From contig PLNW01000159.1 of the NCBI GenBank assembly GCA_003142855.1, positions 40,274-76,034 of the forward strand: DNA of 35,761 nt, written 5' to 3'. The notes below the pieces were generated by a model that saw only the letters and a list, made by a program, of their open reading frames with translations, searched no databases and was not told the origin of the DNA. The translations under genes were made by a program, and so were the position numbers. How positions within the stretch are numbered: position 1 is the stretch's first letter; each line of letters begins with the position of its first letter. This DNA is from Myxococcales bacterium. GTDB lineage: Bacteria; Myxococcota_A; Polyangia; Fen-1088. Shown in pieces: positions 26,750-35,665 of this stretch.

Positions 26750-26887
26750 GAGCCGCCCGTGCCCTCCGAGCGCGGCGCGCAGGGAGCAGCCGAAGCTATC
26801 CTCTACTACGTCGAGCACTTCCGGCAAGCGCGCAGGCTCAAGCAGATCGCCATCCAAAAATTCCTGAAAGACGGTTAGTGGCTGGTC

Positions 26888-27898
26888 TTACTTGCGCAGC
26901 GACTTGCCTGGCAAGGCCGGCGTGATGGTGCTGAGGTCCACGCCCAGGGCCTGCAGGACAGTGGGCGTGATGTCTCGTTGCTCGCCCGCTGACGTTATCT
27001 GCGGATCGTTGCCGGCGAGAAAGATGTTGGTGGCCTTGGCGTGGTGGGTGGTTCCCACGTCGAAGCCATGGTCAGCGGTGACGTACACGGCGGTGTGGTC
27101 GTAGAGCCCGTCGGTCTTGAGTTGAGCCACCATTCGCCCCAGCCAGGTGTCGAGAGAAACCAGGGCGCCGTCATATTCGGGTGAACTTTCCCCGTACTTG
27201 TGGCCGTTGACGTCCACATCGCCAAAGTGAACGAAAAGGAAGAAACGACCCTTGGGGCCAAACTTGTCGATTAGGGAAAGTACCTTCTGCCCCACGGCTC
27301 GCGCGTCGCGCGGCATGTCGCCATCCCACGCGGTGAGCGTGCCTTTGGTCAGGTGAAAGGGCTGACCCAGAAGGTTCTGTTCGACCGCCAGACGCATCTT
27401 CTCCAACCTGCGCGCCTGCTTTTCATCGTCATCGCTCGGCTGGTTCGGGCTGGCCGCTTCCATTTCGGCAGGGACCTTGGGTCCGCCCGGGCCCAGGCCC
27501 ATGGCCTTGCCGGTCACCATGATGGTGGCGATGTCCTTCCTGCCAAAAGCCTGCTGCAGCCGCTCGAAGATGGAAATGCCGAGCGGAATGGGACGAAAGA
27601 TGGTGTTGGAATACACGCCCGTGACGCTGGGATCGTACCCGGTCAGCATCTGCGCGTGCCCGGACCTGGTGTCGGTGACGTGGCCCGAGACCTCGATGTC
27701 AACCATCCGCCCCTCCTTGATCAGTTGCGCCAGATTGGGCATCTGATTGCGCTTCAGGCAGTCGTTGATGTGCTCGCGCAGGGCCCCGTCCCACGAGATG
27801 AGAATGGCGCTGCGTTGGCGCGGTGGTGTCGACGGTTTGAACGCGGTCGCTCCGACGAGCACGAGCACGGACAGGAACAGGCGGGAACGGACGAACAT
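26888..27898 (-). CDS. Alkaline-phosphatase-superfamily hydrolase (type I phosphodiesterase/sulfatase-like)
   Basis: 336 residues with a signal peptide (LFLSVLVLVGATAF). The fold signature is ISWDGALREHI (metal Asp), TDTRSGHAQMLTGYDP (nucleophile Ser/Thr region), HFGDVDVNGHKYG, TADHGFD and a TTHH metal-ligand motif. These bind two metal ions in this superfamily, which hydrolyses phosphodiesters, phosphate monoesters or sulfates. I cannot place the substrate. It lacks a sulfatase CxPxR formylglycine site, so a sulfatase proper is unlikely. AAAAGGA lies 8-9 nt before ATG 27898. It is probably periplasmic and soluble, divergent from ompA-like 27969. Confidence 0.88.
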   Translation of the reverse strand: MFVRSRLFLSVLVLVGATAFKPSTPPRQRSAILISWDGALREHINDCLKRNQMPNLAQLIKEGRMVDIEVSGHVTDTRSGHAQMLTGYDPSVTGVYSNTIFRPIPLGISIFERLQQAFGRKDIATIMVTGKAMGLGPGGPKVPAEMEAASPNQPSDDDEKQARRLEKMRLAVEQNLLGQPFHLTKGTLTAWDGDMPRDARAVGQKVLSLIDKFGPKGRFFLFVHFGDVDVNGHKYGESSPEYDGALVSLDTWLGRMVAQLKTDGLYDHTAVYVTADHGFDVGTTHHAKATNIFLAGNDPQITSAGEQRDITPTVLQALGVDLSTITPALPGKSLRK

Positions 27899-27968
27899 CG
27901 TGGCGTCCTTTTAGCACCGAAATGCTCCTGACTTGCACTCACACTTTGCTAGGCGCTATCGTCTGTCT

Positions 27969-28499
27969 ATGACAAAGACGCGAATGACATGGATCCTTGC
28001 AGGGGCAATGTTGATGGTCGCTCCGTCGGCCCAGGCCTTGGACATGGGCGGCCTGGCCAAGAAGGCCGCGGGTGGCGCGGCCGCGGCAGCGCGCGACAAA
28101 GCGGCCAAGGAAGTCAATGCCAAGCTCCTGGCCGAGGGGCGAAAAAACCAGTGCAGCTTCAAGACCGACAGTGACGAGCTGGCTGCTGGCTGTGACAAGA
28201 AACTCAAGAACCTGGCCAATGCGCTGGTCGAGGCGAAGAAGCGGCTGAGCGTGGCGGGCGTGACCAATTTCAAGTTCGAGGTCTCCGGCCACACCGACTC
28301 AAGTGGCAAGGCCGAGCACAACAAGGAACTGTCGGGCAAGCGCGCCGCCGCGATCGAGCGCGAATTGGTGGCGCGCGGGATCGCCAAGAGCGAGATCCTG
28401 GCCATCGGCATGGGCTCGGAACGCCCGCTGGTCACGCCCGACAACACGCCGGCCAAGAAGGCGAAGAACCGCCGCTACGAGATCCAGGTGCGCTTCTAG
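27969..28499 (+). CDS. OmpA-domain protein
   Basis: 176 residues. A signal peptide (TWILAGAMLMVAPSAQA) is followed by a short Ala/Lys-rich helical stretch. The C-terminal OmpA domain binds peptidoglycan: FKFEVSGHTDSSGKAEHNKELSGKRAAAIERELVARGI is followed by the NRRYEI.VRF end that is usual for the family. There is no barrel, so it is a free or periplasmic peptidoglycan-binding protein. ATG 27969 has no clear ribosome-binding site. Its TAG stop is followed, in the same frame, by Cys-rich repeat sequence (28500-28766). Confidence 0.9.
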   Translation: MTKTRMTWILAGAMLMVAPSAQALDMGGLAKKAAGGAAAAARDKAAKEVNAKLLAEGRKNQCSFKTDSDELAAGCDKKLKNLANALVEAKKRLSVAGVTNFKFEVSGHTDSSGKAEHNKELSGKRAAAIERELVARGIAKSEILAIGMGSERPLVTPDNTPAKKAKNRRYEIQVRF

Positions 28500-28766
28500 T
28501 CTGGATTGAGCGGCGACGGCCAGGTCAATGGCCCCGAGGAGTGCGACTTGGGCAGCGGCAACGGCAAGTTCGATGGCAAAGGTGGGTGCAGCTTCGGATG
28601 CATGACACCTCACTATTGTGGCGACAGCATCATCGACTCGGACAGGGGCGAAGAGTGCGATCTGGGTGAACGGAATGGGGTTCCACTGGACCCCAACGGG
28701 CAGCTGTCGGACACAGGGATTGTTCTTTGCGACAGGAACTGTAGGGTTCTTTGGGTCGATCACTAG
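28500..28766 (+). pseudogene. Remnant of a Myxococcus-type Cys-rich repeat protein
   Basis: About 85 residues in frame with the upstream gene, directly after its TAG. It has SGDGQVNGPEECDLGSGNGKFDG...CSFGCMTPHYCGDSIIDSDRGEECDLGERNG...CDRNC, i.e. two repeats of the 'CGDG...GEECD' type found on Myxococcota surface proteins. The first repeat's usual Cys is replaced by Ser, and the frame has no start except TTG 28506 and no ribosome-binding site. It is therefore a truncated fragment, or the C-terminus of a readthrough product. It ends 46 nt before the convergent VWA-type gene. Confidence 0.6.
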
Positions 28767-28812
28767 CGGGGGCGCGGCCAGGCGATGGAAGGATGGTGAG
28801 GGCCCTCGCGGG

Positions 28813-30618
28813 TCACTGGGACCCACTGGCGAGCTCGGTCAGGCACGTGACCACCAGGAGCGTTCCAGGGGCCGCCACTGAGCCCGACGGCCGCAAAGCG
28901 GAAATCCTTTGGCCGTTGTACGAGACATTCCTGCAACCCAGGGCGGTGTTGTCGTAGGAAAGGTACCAGCAAGGCCGCGAGTCCTGGCTGATGTTAGCGA
29001 GAAGGTTGTCGACTGTTTGTTGGTCAGAAAGGCTGGGGTCGAGACTGGCGGGATCGAGGATCTTCCCCTGGGCGTCTTTGCACTCAGAGAGGGGTTTCAC
29101 TGCCCAACCGGTTTGCTGGCAGTAGCCCATTCCCAGGGTAGTGCAAGGACTCTGGTAGTAAACTTGGCAGTCGTGCTCGATTTCGGGCGTATTCGGGTCA
29201 GTGTCGATCAATGGGGCAGCGATGCAGCCGAACGTCGAAGCCACGAGCGAGTCGCCATCCGGAACCTGGACCATCGCATTCGTGAAATCCGAGTTACAGA
29301 TGCTGAACGTTTGCCCCCGGTTGCCAAAGGAATCGATGAACCTCTTCAAGCGAAGACCGCCGTAGGCCTTGTAGATGTTGCCATCAGCAGACATCTGGCT
29401 GGGATCCCAGCAGACGGGCATGTAGTCCCACAGGCTCTGCTGCGCTACCGGTAGCGAGGTGGAATCCTTGCCAATCTGGTATTGATTGCTGGTCTGAAGA
29501 GTGGCCGGGAGGTTCGTGTCGTTCGGGCCCGGGGGCCAGCCGATGATTCCCGACACGAAGATCTTCTGCCCGGCCTGGGCTCCCTTGGTCCAGTTGACGC
29601 TGTCGATCATCTCCTGAACGTCGATGAGGGGCAAATAGGCGTAGTCCGGGTGGTTGGGATCAAGCTGCTCCTTGGCTGTGCAGTCGGAAAAGTCGTGACT
29701 GAACCCTGAACCTGTGTATCCGACTACCGGGTCGTAGTCAGGAATGGCCCGGCCGCCACAGAGATGGCCACGTGCCGCGCATCGCAAGCTCGTGGTGTCG
29801 CCCGGATCTCCTTTGGTCAACATGTCGAACATGTCATCGTTCAGAGTGTTGTCGTTGTTGGCAGAGCAGTCATCCTGGTCGGTGACGAGAACGATGAAGA
29901 GGTAGGCGTAGGACCGCAGAAATCCGCTATTTGCTTCGTTGATGCTGTTCTGGGGAATGAGAGCCACGCGAGTGGCTTGTAGTAGGTGTTGTTCTTCGCA
30001 GCCATTGCTTCCCACGGCCGTGGCCAGGCAAGTGAACACGTCTTCGAGCGACCGACCGGAGTAGTTCCGTTGCCGGCCATCTTCTCCGTCGGACCTTGCG
30101 ACATCCTCGATCCAGCGCGCGCCTGGCAGGAGGCCGCAGCCATCGGTGATCGGGTTGTTCGGATCTGTCGCGGCGATACTTCCCGCCGCGACCGACGCAG
30201 TCAGGTCGTTGGGATCGTTGCCCCACAGAAGGCCCCTGTCGCCCAGGCCCGCACTGCAGTTCCCGCCCATGGCACCCATGCCAGCCCCCATGTTGCTGCT
30301 GACCACGCCGATGTGCACCTCGGGCAAGCCACCCGGAAGCCTTTTCAGGGAGGCGATCATCTTGCGGAAGTTCTGAGCCAGCGCAGCCTGCTTGGGGGCC
30401 ATGGACGGCGAATTGCCGATCACGAACAGGATGTCGATGGGCCGGCTGGGGCCGCCAACTGGGAAAGAGACTTGGGTCTGTCCTCCGTCGTGTGGCCCGG
30501 GCCAATCCGGCGCTCGGGACGCGCAGGCGCAAGAAACCAAGGGAAGAACAAGGGCGAGCCGCCAATGCAAGTCTTGCCAACGGCTGCCAGGCAGGAGCTG
30601 CGAAGTGAGACGCACCAT
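28813..30618 (-). CDS. VWA-like surface lipoprotein with degenerate metal site
   Basis: 601 residues. N-terminus LVLPLVSCAC is a lipobox (Cys30 or 32). Next is IDILFVIGNSPSM (residues 61-73), which aligns with VIDNSGSM of von Willebrand A domains in Myxococcota lipoproteins. The first MIDAS Asp is Gly68 while both Ser are kept. VHIGVVSSNMG and YLFIVLVTDQDDCSANNDN continue the fold. The C-terminal half is Cys-rich (about 20 Cys, GCIAAPLID, PCTTLGMGYCQQ), implying disulfides. GAGGG precedes ATG 30618. It probably acts in adhesion or as a surface scaffold. It is divergent from the propeller lipoprotein gene. Confidence 0.83.
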   Translation of the reverse strand: MVRLTSQLLPGSRWQDLHWRLALVLPLVSCACASRAPDWPGPHDGGQTQVSFPVGGPSRPIDILFVIGNSPSMAPKQAALAQNFRKMIASLKRLPGGLPEVHIGVVSSNMGAGMGAMGGNCSAGLGDRGLLWGNDPNDLTASVAAGSIAATDPNNPITDGCGLLPGARWIEDVARSDGEDGRQRNYSGRSLEDVFTCLATAVGSNGCEEQHLLQATRVALIPQNSINEANSGFLRSYAYLFIVLVTDQDDCSANNDNTLNDDMFDMLTKGDPGDTTSLRCAARGHLCGGRAIPDYDPVVGYTGSGFSHDFSDCTAKEQLDPNHPDYAYLPLIDVQEMIDSVNWTKGAQAGQKIFVSGIIGWPPGPNDTNLPATLQTSNQYQIGKDSTSLPVAQQSLWDYMPVCWDPSQMSADGNIYKAYGGLRLKRFIDSFGNRGQTFSICNSDFTNAMVQVPDGDSLVASTFGCIAAPLIDTDPNTPEIEHDCQVYYQSPCTTLGMGYCQQTGWAVKPLSECKDAQGKILDPASLDPSLSDQQTVDNLLANISQDSRPCWYLSYDNTALGCRNVSYNGQRISALRPSGSVAAPGTLLVVTCLTELASGSQ

Positions 30619-30841
30619 GAGGACCCTCTATTCAGCTCACAGCAAGACCCGTGCCGCGGAGATCTCCAGCCTTCATTGCTGGAAGTCCCGATGCCCGCCA
30701 ACATAGGTGGCACTCGGGCCAACTTAGTATCGTCTGTCGTTTTGATGAACTTGTGAGGTCTGATGGATGCACTTTGCCTCCCGCTAGGTTAAAACAGCAG
30801 ACAACCATCCTGTCGGTGAGACACGCAAGAGGAGATAGTCG

Positions 30842-32245
30842 ATGATAAAGATTGCTATCAGGTCTTTGGTTCTGCTTCTCGCATTCTCGGTTGTTCTTGC
30901 GGCTTGCGGAGGCGGAAGTGGCGGTGGCGGTGGCGGCGGCGCGGGCAGTGGCGGTGCCGGCGCAGGCAGCGGTGGTGGCGGTGCCGGCGGAGGACAAGGC
31001 AATGGCTATACCGTGACCTACGATGGCAACGGCGCTACCGTCGGCAACGTCCCGGTTGACTTGAACAGCTATGCGGCGGGGCGGACCGTCACGGTGCTCG
31101 GAAATACAGGAAGCCTGGCATACACCGGGTATTCCTTCGTGGGATGGCAGACCAAGGCTAACGGATCCGGCGCGACCTATGCGCCGGGCCAGACCTTCCA
31201 GATGAGCACGGCAAGTGTCACCCTGTATGCCCTATGGAGCGCAGGCTATGCCTACGTGACAAATCAGATGGGCCAAAGCATTTCGCAGTACACGATCGGC
31301 CCGAATGGGGCGCTTACCCCTATGACCCCGGCCTCGGTCGCAGCAGGCAGCGAGCCCATGTCAATCGCCATCGCGCCCTCGGCCAAGTACGCCTACGTGG
31401 GGAACAACCAGGACGGCACCGTATCCCAATACACGATCGGTATGAATGGGGCGCTCACCCCAATGACCCCGGCCTCGGTCGCGACAGCGACAGGGGCATG
31501 GCCGATCTCCGTCGCCATCGACCCCTTGGGCACATACGCCTACGTGGTGAACGAGGCAGCTGGCAACTATGGCAACCTCGTTTGGTTCGCGATCGGCACC
31601 AGTGGGGCGCTCTCCTCCCCGTCCGCGCCGTACTCATTAGGGACTTACTATCTCTCCTCTATTGCGGTCCACCCCTCAGGCAAGTACGCCTACGTGACCA
31701 CCTTGCGCAATGACTACCTGGTCTATCAGTACACGATCGGCGCGGATGGGGCGCTCACCCCAATGACCCCGGCCTCGGTCCCGGCGGGCTCGGGTCCCCG
31801 GCAGATCACGCTGCACCCCTCGGGCAGGTACGCCTACGTGGCGTGCTACGATCTCGGAACCATCTCTCAGTACACGATCGACCCCAATACCGGGGCGCTC
31901 GCGCCGATGGCTTCAATCACGGCGGGGCTGCAACCCTTCACCATCACGGTCCATCCCTCGGGCAAGTACGCCTACGTGCCAAACTCGAACGGCAATAACG
32001 TCTCTCAGTTCACCATCGACGCGAATAGTGGGGCGCTCACCGCCATGGCTACGGCCACGGTCGCGACGGGGATGGGGCCGGTAGCCCTCGCCGTCGATCC
32101 CTCGGGCCAGTACGCCTACGTAACGAACAGTGCACAAGGCAACATCTCGCAATTCACAGTCGGTGTCGATGGCGCGCTTACAGCCATGCCCAACACGGTC
32201 CCAGCGGGGTCGGGCCCCTGGTCCATCATCACCCTAGGAAAATAG
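30842..32245 (+). CDS. Lipoprotein with InlB-B-type repeat and seven-bladed propeller
   Basis: 467 residues. Signal peptide ends in lipobox LAAC. A 33-residue Gly/Ser linker follows. Residues about 58-132 are a Listeria-Bacteroides (InlB-B) repeat (YTVTYDGNGATVG...GYSFVGWQTKA...LYALW). The remainder has seven blades each starting YAYV, with Q(Y/F)TI and GALTPMTPAS motifs, as in lactonase/YVTN-type propellers. At DNA level 31446-31480 and 31746-31780 are identical over 35 nt, and 31305-31339 differs in two positions, so blades have been duplicated or converted recently. ATG 30842 follows AGAGGAGAT. Likely a cell-surface binding protein; enzymic activity is not evident. Confidence 0.87.
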   Translation: MIKIAIRSLVLLLAFSVVLAACGGGSGGGGGGGAGSGGAGAGSGGGGAGGGQGNGYTVTYDGNGATVGNVPVDLNSYAAGRTVTVLGNTGSLAYTGYSFVGWQTKANGSGATYAPGQTFQMSTASVTLYALWSAGYAYVTNQMGQSISQYTIGPNGALTPMTPASVAAGSEPMSIAIAPSAKYAYVGNNQDGTVSQYTIGMNGALTPMTPASVATATGAWPISVAIDPLGTYAYVVNEAAGNYGNLVWFAIGTSGALSSPSAPYSLGTYYLSSIAVHPSGKYAYVTTLRNDYLVYQYTIGADGALTPMTPASVPAGSGPRQITLHPSGRYAYVACYDLGTISQYTIDPNTGALAPMASITAGLQPFTITVHPSGKYAYVPNSNGNNVSQFTIDANSGALTAMATATVATGMGPVALAVDPSGQYAYVTNSAQGNISQFTVGVDGALTAMPNTVPAGSGPWSIITLGK

Positions 32246-32246
32246 C

Positions 32247-33875
32247 GTGGATGTGAAGAAGTGCCAACGGTTAGCACTCTTCTTCGCCGCCCTGTGCATT
32301 GTGTCGGTAGCTTTCTTCGAAAGCTACCTGCCCTACTATTTTGCCGACCACAACAAGCCGCCGTCAACGACGTTTCTTGGCCAGGTGGCCCACACCACCG
32401 ACCAGAACATGTATTTCTCGTTCATCCGCCAGGCGTATGACGGAAACATCCTCTTCAACAATCGCTTGACCGCCGCGCCCAACCAGGGCGCCTTTGTCAA
32501 TCTTCAGTTTCTCGCCGTTGGGCGAGTCATGCGCCTGTTTCATCTGTCGGCCAACGCTGTCTATCAGGTGTGGCGTCTGGCCGGAGTCTGCTTCTTGGTC
32601 TTCGGGTTCACGCTGCTTTCCCTGGTGGCCTTGCCAACCTTTTCCAAGCGGCTGGCTTCTCTCTGCGTCTTCATTTTCTGCAGCGGGTTTGGAACCTTCA
32701 TTTTCTTGGCGGCTCGCACAGGACTCGTGTCCCACGACACCGTCGTCGCACTGGCGCCCGATCTCTGGTCAGGCCTGCTGCCCTTTCCGCAGCTCATGCT
32801 CAACCCGCACTTTTCCCTTCCCCACGGCCTCATGCTCATTGGCGGCGCGCTGTTTCTCGTGGCCGAAATGCGCAACCAATCCCCATGGCTCTATGTGGCC
32901 TCCGGGGCCGTGTTTCTCATCAATGGCTTTGTCCGCCCCTACGATCTCATCTCGCTGGCGGTGGTGATCCCGGTCTTTATTGCCAGCGAGGCCATCCGGC
33001 GCTTCGACTGGCGCATCAGCGCCCTGCGCGCGATTCCGCTGGCGATGTCGTTGCCGGCGCTCGCGTACTCAATCTGGCTCTTCGAGTTCCATCCCATCTT
33101 CAAATACTGGTCGCAGCAAGGACACAACATCACATTCATGCCTTCGCCGCAGGTTCAGTTGTTCGCATACGGCAGCATTGGCCTCCTTGCCCTGGCTAGA
33201 CTGCTGCAGTTTAGAAGCAATCCGCTTTCCTTGGTCGAGCGATTTCTGCTGGTATGGTTCGTCGGGATCTTCGCTTGCGTCCATCTGGGCAGCCTGATAC
33301 CAGCGCTCGGGTTCAGCCCGCAGAACGCCATTCCGCTCTTTGCGCCGCTGGTTGTACTCGCCTTTTCTCTCCGCCTGCACCTGCGACCCTTGCGTCGCAG
33401 GCTATTTCTTTCAGGGGTGGCTGCCCTGCTGGTCGTCGGCAACCTGGGCGGCGTGGCCTATTCTTCGCAGCCATTCATAGGCGGGCGCGACGCCCACAAG
33501 TTTTACGCCACGGCCGACGAAATGGCGGCCCTGGACTGGCTGGACAAGAACCTGCGGCCAGGCGCCGTGGTGTTGGCCCTGCCGCCGGTGGCGAGCCGTA
33601 TCAGCAAATACACCAGCGCCTCGTCGCTGGTGGGACATTACAGCGTGACCCCGAAATACAATTCCACCATGGCCCGGGTCAAGCGCGTGTTGGCGGCCCA
33701 CGAGTTCACGCCCTCCGAGCAGCGCCGGCTGCGCCACCTGGGGGCCGACTATCTCTTCGTCGGCCCGCAGGAGCAGCATGGGCTTGGCTTTGATCCGGAG
33801 GCGGCGCCTGGTCTGACGCGAGTTTTCGCTCAGAGAAGCGTGGCCATCTACAAAGTGGCGTCCCTGACGGAATAG
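32247..33875 (+). CDS. Polytopic membrane protein, GT-C-like
   Basis: 542 residues with about ten membrane segments (LALFFAALCIVSVAFFESYLPYYF, VCFLVFGFTLLSLVALP, SWLYVASGAVFLINGF-like stretches) and a soluble C-terminal domain of about 120 residues (DAHKFYATADEMAALDWLDKNL, YLFVGPQEQHGLG). The first periplasmic loop has a 'HTTDQNMYFSF' motif, and NPHFSLPHGLML is in a loop. This is the layout of GT-C glycosyltransferases that use polyprenyl-phosphate sugars, and the large C-terminal domain fits; the acceptor is unknown. GTG 32247 starts 1 nt after the upstream stop, with AGGA 7 nt before. Co-transcription with the propeller lipoprotein is likely. Confidence 0.7.
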   Translation: MDVKKCQRLALFFAALCIVSVAFFESYLPYYFADHNKPPSTTFLGQVAHTTDQNMYFSFIRQAYDGNILFNNRLTAAPNQGAFVNLQFLAVGRVMRLFHLSANAVYQVWRLAGVCFLVFGFTLLSLVALPTFSKRLASLCVFIFCSGFGTFIFLAARTGLVSHDTVVALAPDLWSGLLPFPQLMLNPHFSLPHGLMLIGGALFLVAEMRNQSPWLYVASGAVFLINGFVRPYDLISLAVVIPVFIASEAIRRFDWRISALRAIPLAMSLPALAYSIWLFEFHPIFKYWSQQGHNITFMPSPQVQLFAYGSIGLLALARLLQFRSNPLSLVERFLLVWFVGIFACVHLGSLIPALGFSPQNAIPLFAPLVVLAFSLRLHLRPLRRRLFLSGVAALLVVGNLGGVAYSSQPFIGGRDAHKFYATADEMAALDWLDKNLRPGAVVLALPPVASRISKYTSASSLVGHYSVTPKYNSTMARVKRVLAAHEFTPSEQRRLRHLGADYLFVGPQEQHGLGFDPEAAPGLTRVFAQRSVAIYKVASLTE

Positions 33876-33911
33876 CAGCATCTGTTCTACGCGATCAGCT
33901 TGTACTTTCCC

Positions 33912-35114
33912 CTACGGAATGAATATCGGGATCGCAACTTGGCAGGTTCCGGCCACCGTCAACCACTTGATGGTGTTCGTCCAAAATAGCGGAACTTGAT
34001 AGTCTGGGTGGTTGACCCACTCGCTGTTGTAGGTGATCCACTCATCGCCCCAAACGTCCACGTGGCCTTTGCCAATTTGGATGGCCTCGCCGACCCGGTA
34101 TCCGCCTCCGGTTGCATAGACGGTGAAGTTGGACTGCGGGTCTGGGCTTGCCGGGCCGCTCACTTCATATCCGTTGTCTACACCCACCGCGGTGACGCCC
34201 GTAGTGATGGGGTGGGCTGCGAATTCCGTGATAGGGACCGTGGTTGCACTTGCACCCTTCTTCAGAATCTGCACCTCGCCGTAGCTTAGCCCGAAGGGAG
34301 CAAGGAGAATGTTCACGTTGGCATTGTCGTTCGGGGGACTGGAGTATCCCGTCATGGTCATGAGACCGCCGCCCTTGTTGACCCAGTCGGAAAGCACCTG
34401 CGCCTCGGCGGCCGTATAGGCTCGCCCCTTTCCGGACTGATAGATGTCCTCAATGACAATAATGTTGAAGGGGGCGATGAGATCAGCAGTCAGCACCTGG
34501 CTGCCCAGCGAGACCACCGCTCCGCTGCTGGCTCGGCCCGCGATCCAAGTACCGAACACGTCGAGCGTGCCATGCGTCCCAGGATTGCCCACGGTCGCAA
34601 TCTTGATGCAGTCACAGATGCCATCATTGTTGACGTCGAGATCGTCGACGATCCCGTTGCAATCGTTGTCCAGGCCGTCGCAGATCTCGGGCGACGGGGA
34701 GCACTGGCAGACACTGCTGCTCTGGCCGCCCATCGTTCCGCAGTTCCAACCCGCGATGCAATCTGATGTGCTGCCACAGGTCGTGGTGCACACATTTGTT
34801 CCGGTGCTGAGCGGAATGCAGATTCCACCTGGGCAACTCGAGTTATCGGCGCACCCATTGGCACCCGCTGCGCCGCCACCTCCACTCGAACCACTAGCGC
34901 CAGCAAGGCCGGTGGTCACGATAGCAGGCAGTGTCGACGAACTGCCGCCCGTGGCAAGTCCTCCTCCTCCGCCTCCGACCGACCCGGCACTGCCTCCGGC
35001 CGAGCCAATACTGCCTTCGACAAGATCATTTCGACACGCGCCAGCCAAGATGGCTGAGCCCACAATGAGTCTCGCAATCCATCTGGACAACCAGGTCGGC
35101 CGATTGGAGATCAT
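33912..35114 (-). CDS. Cys-rich lipoprotein with MopE-type motif and GATase-like domain
   Basis: 400 residues from ATG 35114, which has AGGAAAGGA upstream; an open frame extends further 5' but has no signal. The lipobox is LAGAC. A Gly/Ser-rich linker (GSAGGSAGSVGGGGGG...) precedes a Cys-rich segment (CADNSSCPGGICIP, CTTTCGSTSDCIAGWNC). ICDGLDNDCNGIVDDLDVNNDGICDC then matches the MopE-type putative metal-binding motif of Myxococcota proteins. The C-terminal 200 residues resemble class I glutamine-amidotransferase-like (ThuA/DUF4350) domains: FNIIVIEDIYQSGKG, VLSDWVNKGGGLMTMTGY and GKGHVDVWGDEWITY. A catalytic Cys is not evident, so it may be a binding fold. Function is unknown. Confidence 0.82.
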   Translation of the reverse strand: MISNRPTWLSRWIARLIVGSAILAGACRNDLVEGSIGSAGGSAGSVGGGGGGLATGGSSSTLPAIVTTGLAGASGSSGGGGAAGANGCADNSSCPGGICIPLSTGTNVCTTTCGSTSDCIAGWNCGTMGGQSSSVCQCSPSPEICDGLDNDCNGIVDDLDVNNDGICDCIKIATVGNPGTHGTLDVFGTWIAGRASSGAVVSLGSQVLTADLIAPFNIIVIEDIYQSGKGRAYTAAEAQVLSDWVNKGGGLMTMTGYSSPPNDNANVNILLAPFGLSYGEVQILKKGASATTVPITEFAAHPITTGVTAVGVDNGYEVSGPASPDPQSNFTVYATGGGYRVGEAIQIGKGHVDVWGDEWITYNSEWVNHPDYQVPLFWTNTIKWLTVAGTCQVAIPIFIP

Positions 35115-35665
35115 GCCCGATCCTTTCCTGTCGATTTGCCACGCGGTTCGACTCCGCCATAACCAGGTCGATCCTCTATCAGGTGTTTGACAATAGGCTA
35201 GGTCGAACCGATTCTGTTTCGCTGTTGCATCGCTGGCAAGAGCTTTGGCAGGGCAACTGACAAGCGACTCGCGCGCGGGCGCGCGCGGGGATGTACGCCG
35301 CATAATTCTTTGACGGGAAGGCTGACTCCATGACCCTAACTCAAAGAAGTCTTTTTCGCCTTCGCGCCAGTCTTCGTTCTTGCTTGTTCTGAAGGGCACA
35401 CCCGTGGTGTGCAGAAATTCATCGCCGCCCACATACGGCCGCACGGTCGTAGTGGGTCGGGAGTCCCCCGAGGCGGGAGTGGCAGGCAATCGAAGCCCCC
35501 GTAGTGTACGACAAGTTGTCGCAGGAATTCTGGCATGATTCGCGAAGATGCGCAGCTTGAATCGGCATGCCTGAATGGGCAGGCATCACGGCAGAGTTTT
35601 TCGGCTCCAAGTCCTGCGCCGTATTGCTAGACTCCAACCAAGCTTAGCCGGCTGTCTGGCCCACG
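35115..35665. other. Long gene-free spacer with GC-alternating tract and hairpins
   Basis: No supported gene. It holds an alternating CG tract (about 35270-35288), a perfect 7-bp hairpin GCACACC-CGT-GGTGTGC (35396-35412), and a second hairpin ATGCCTG-AATGGG-CAGGCAT (35567-35586). TTGACA at 35187-35192 has no convincing -10. It separates the divergent lipoprotein and the partial gene at the right edge. Confidence 0.4.

Larger units (their letters stand above)
26339..26887. other. Gene-free stretch with repeats and possible gene relics
   Basis: 549 nt without a supported gene. It holds a pair of approximately 38-nt direct repeats and two CT-rich repeats, listed separately. A frame at about 26694-26878 ends ...AEAILYYVEHFRQARRLKQIAIQ and then stops; the matching frame near 26389 shares VPLDSGTATSEA with its VPLDADVATSEV. 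These may be remnants of a duplicated gene, which I do not recognise. Confidence 0.4.

Noticed and set aside
30955..31010. Simple repeat expansion in the glycine-rich linker as a mobile or CRISPR-like repeat
   Set aside because: Codon-level Gly/Ser repeats in the reading frame of a lipoprotein linker, which is common for surface lipoproteins.
35187..35215. Promoter from TTGACA at 35187
   Set aside because: The best -10 at correct spacing (GATTCT) is poor and no gene follows within 450 nt.
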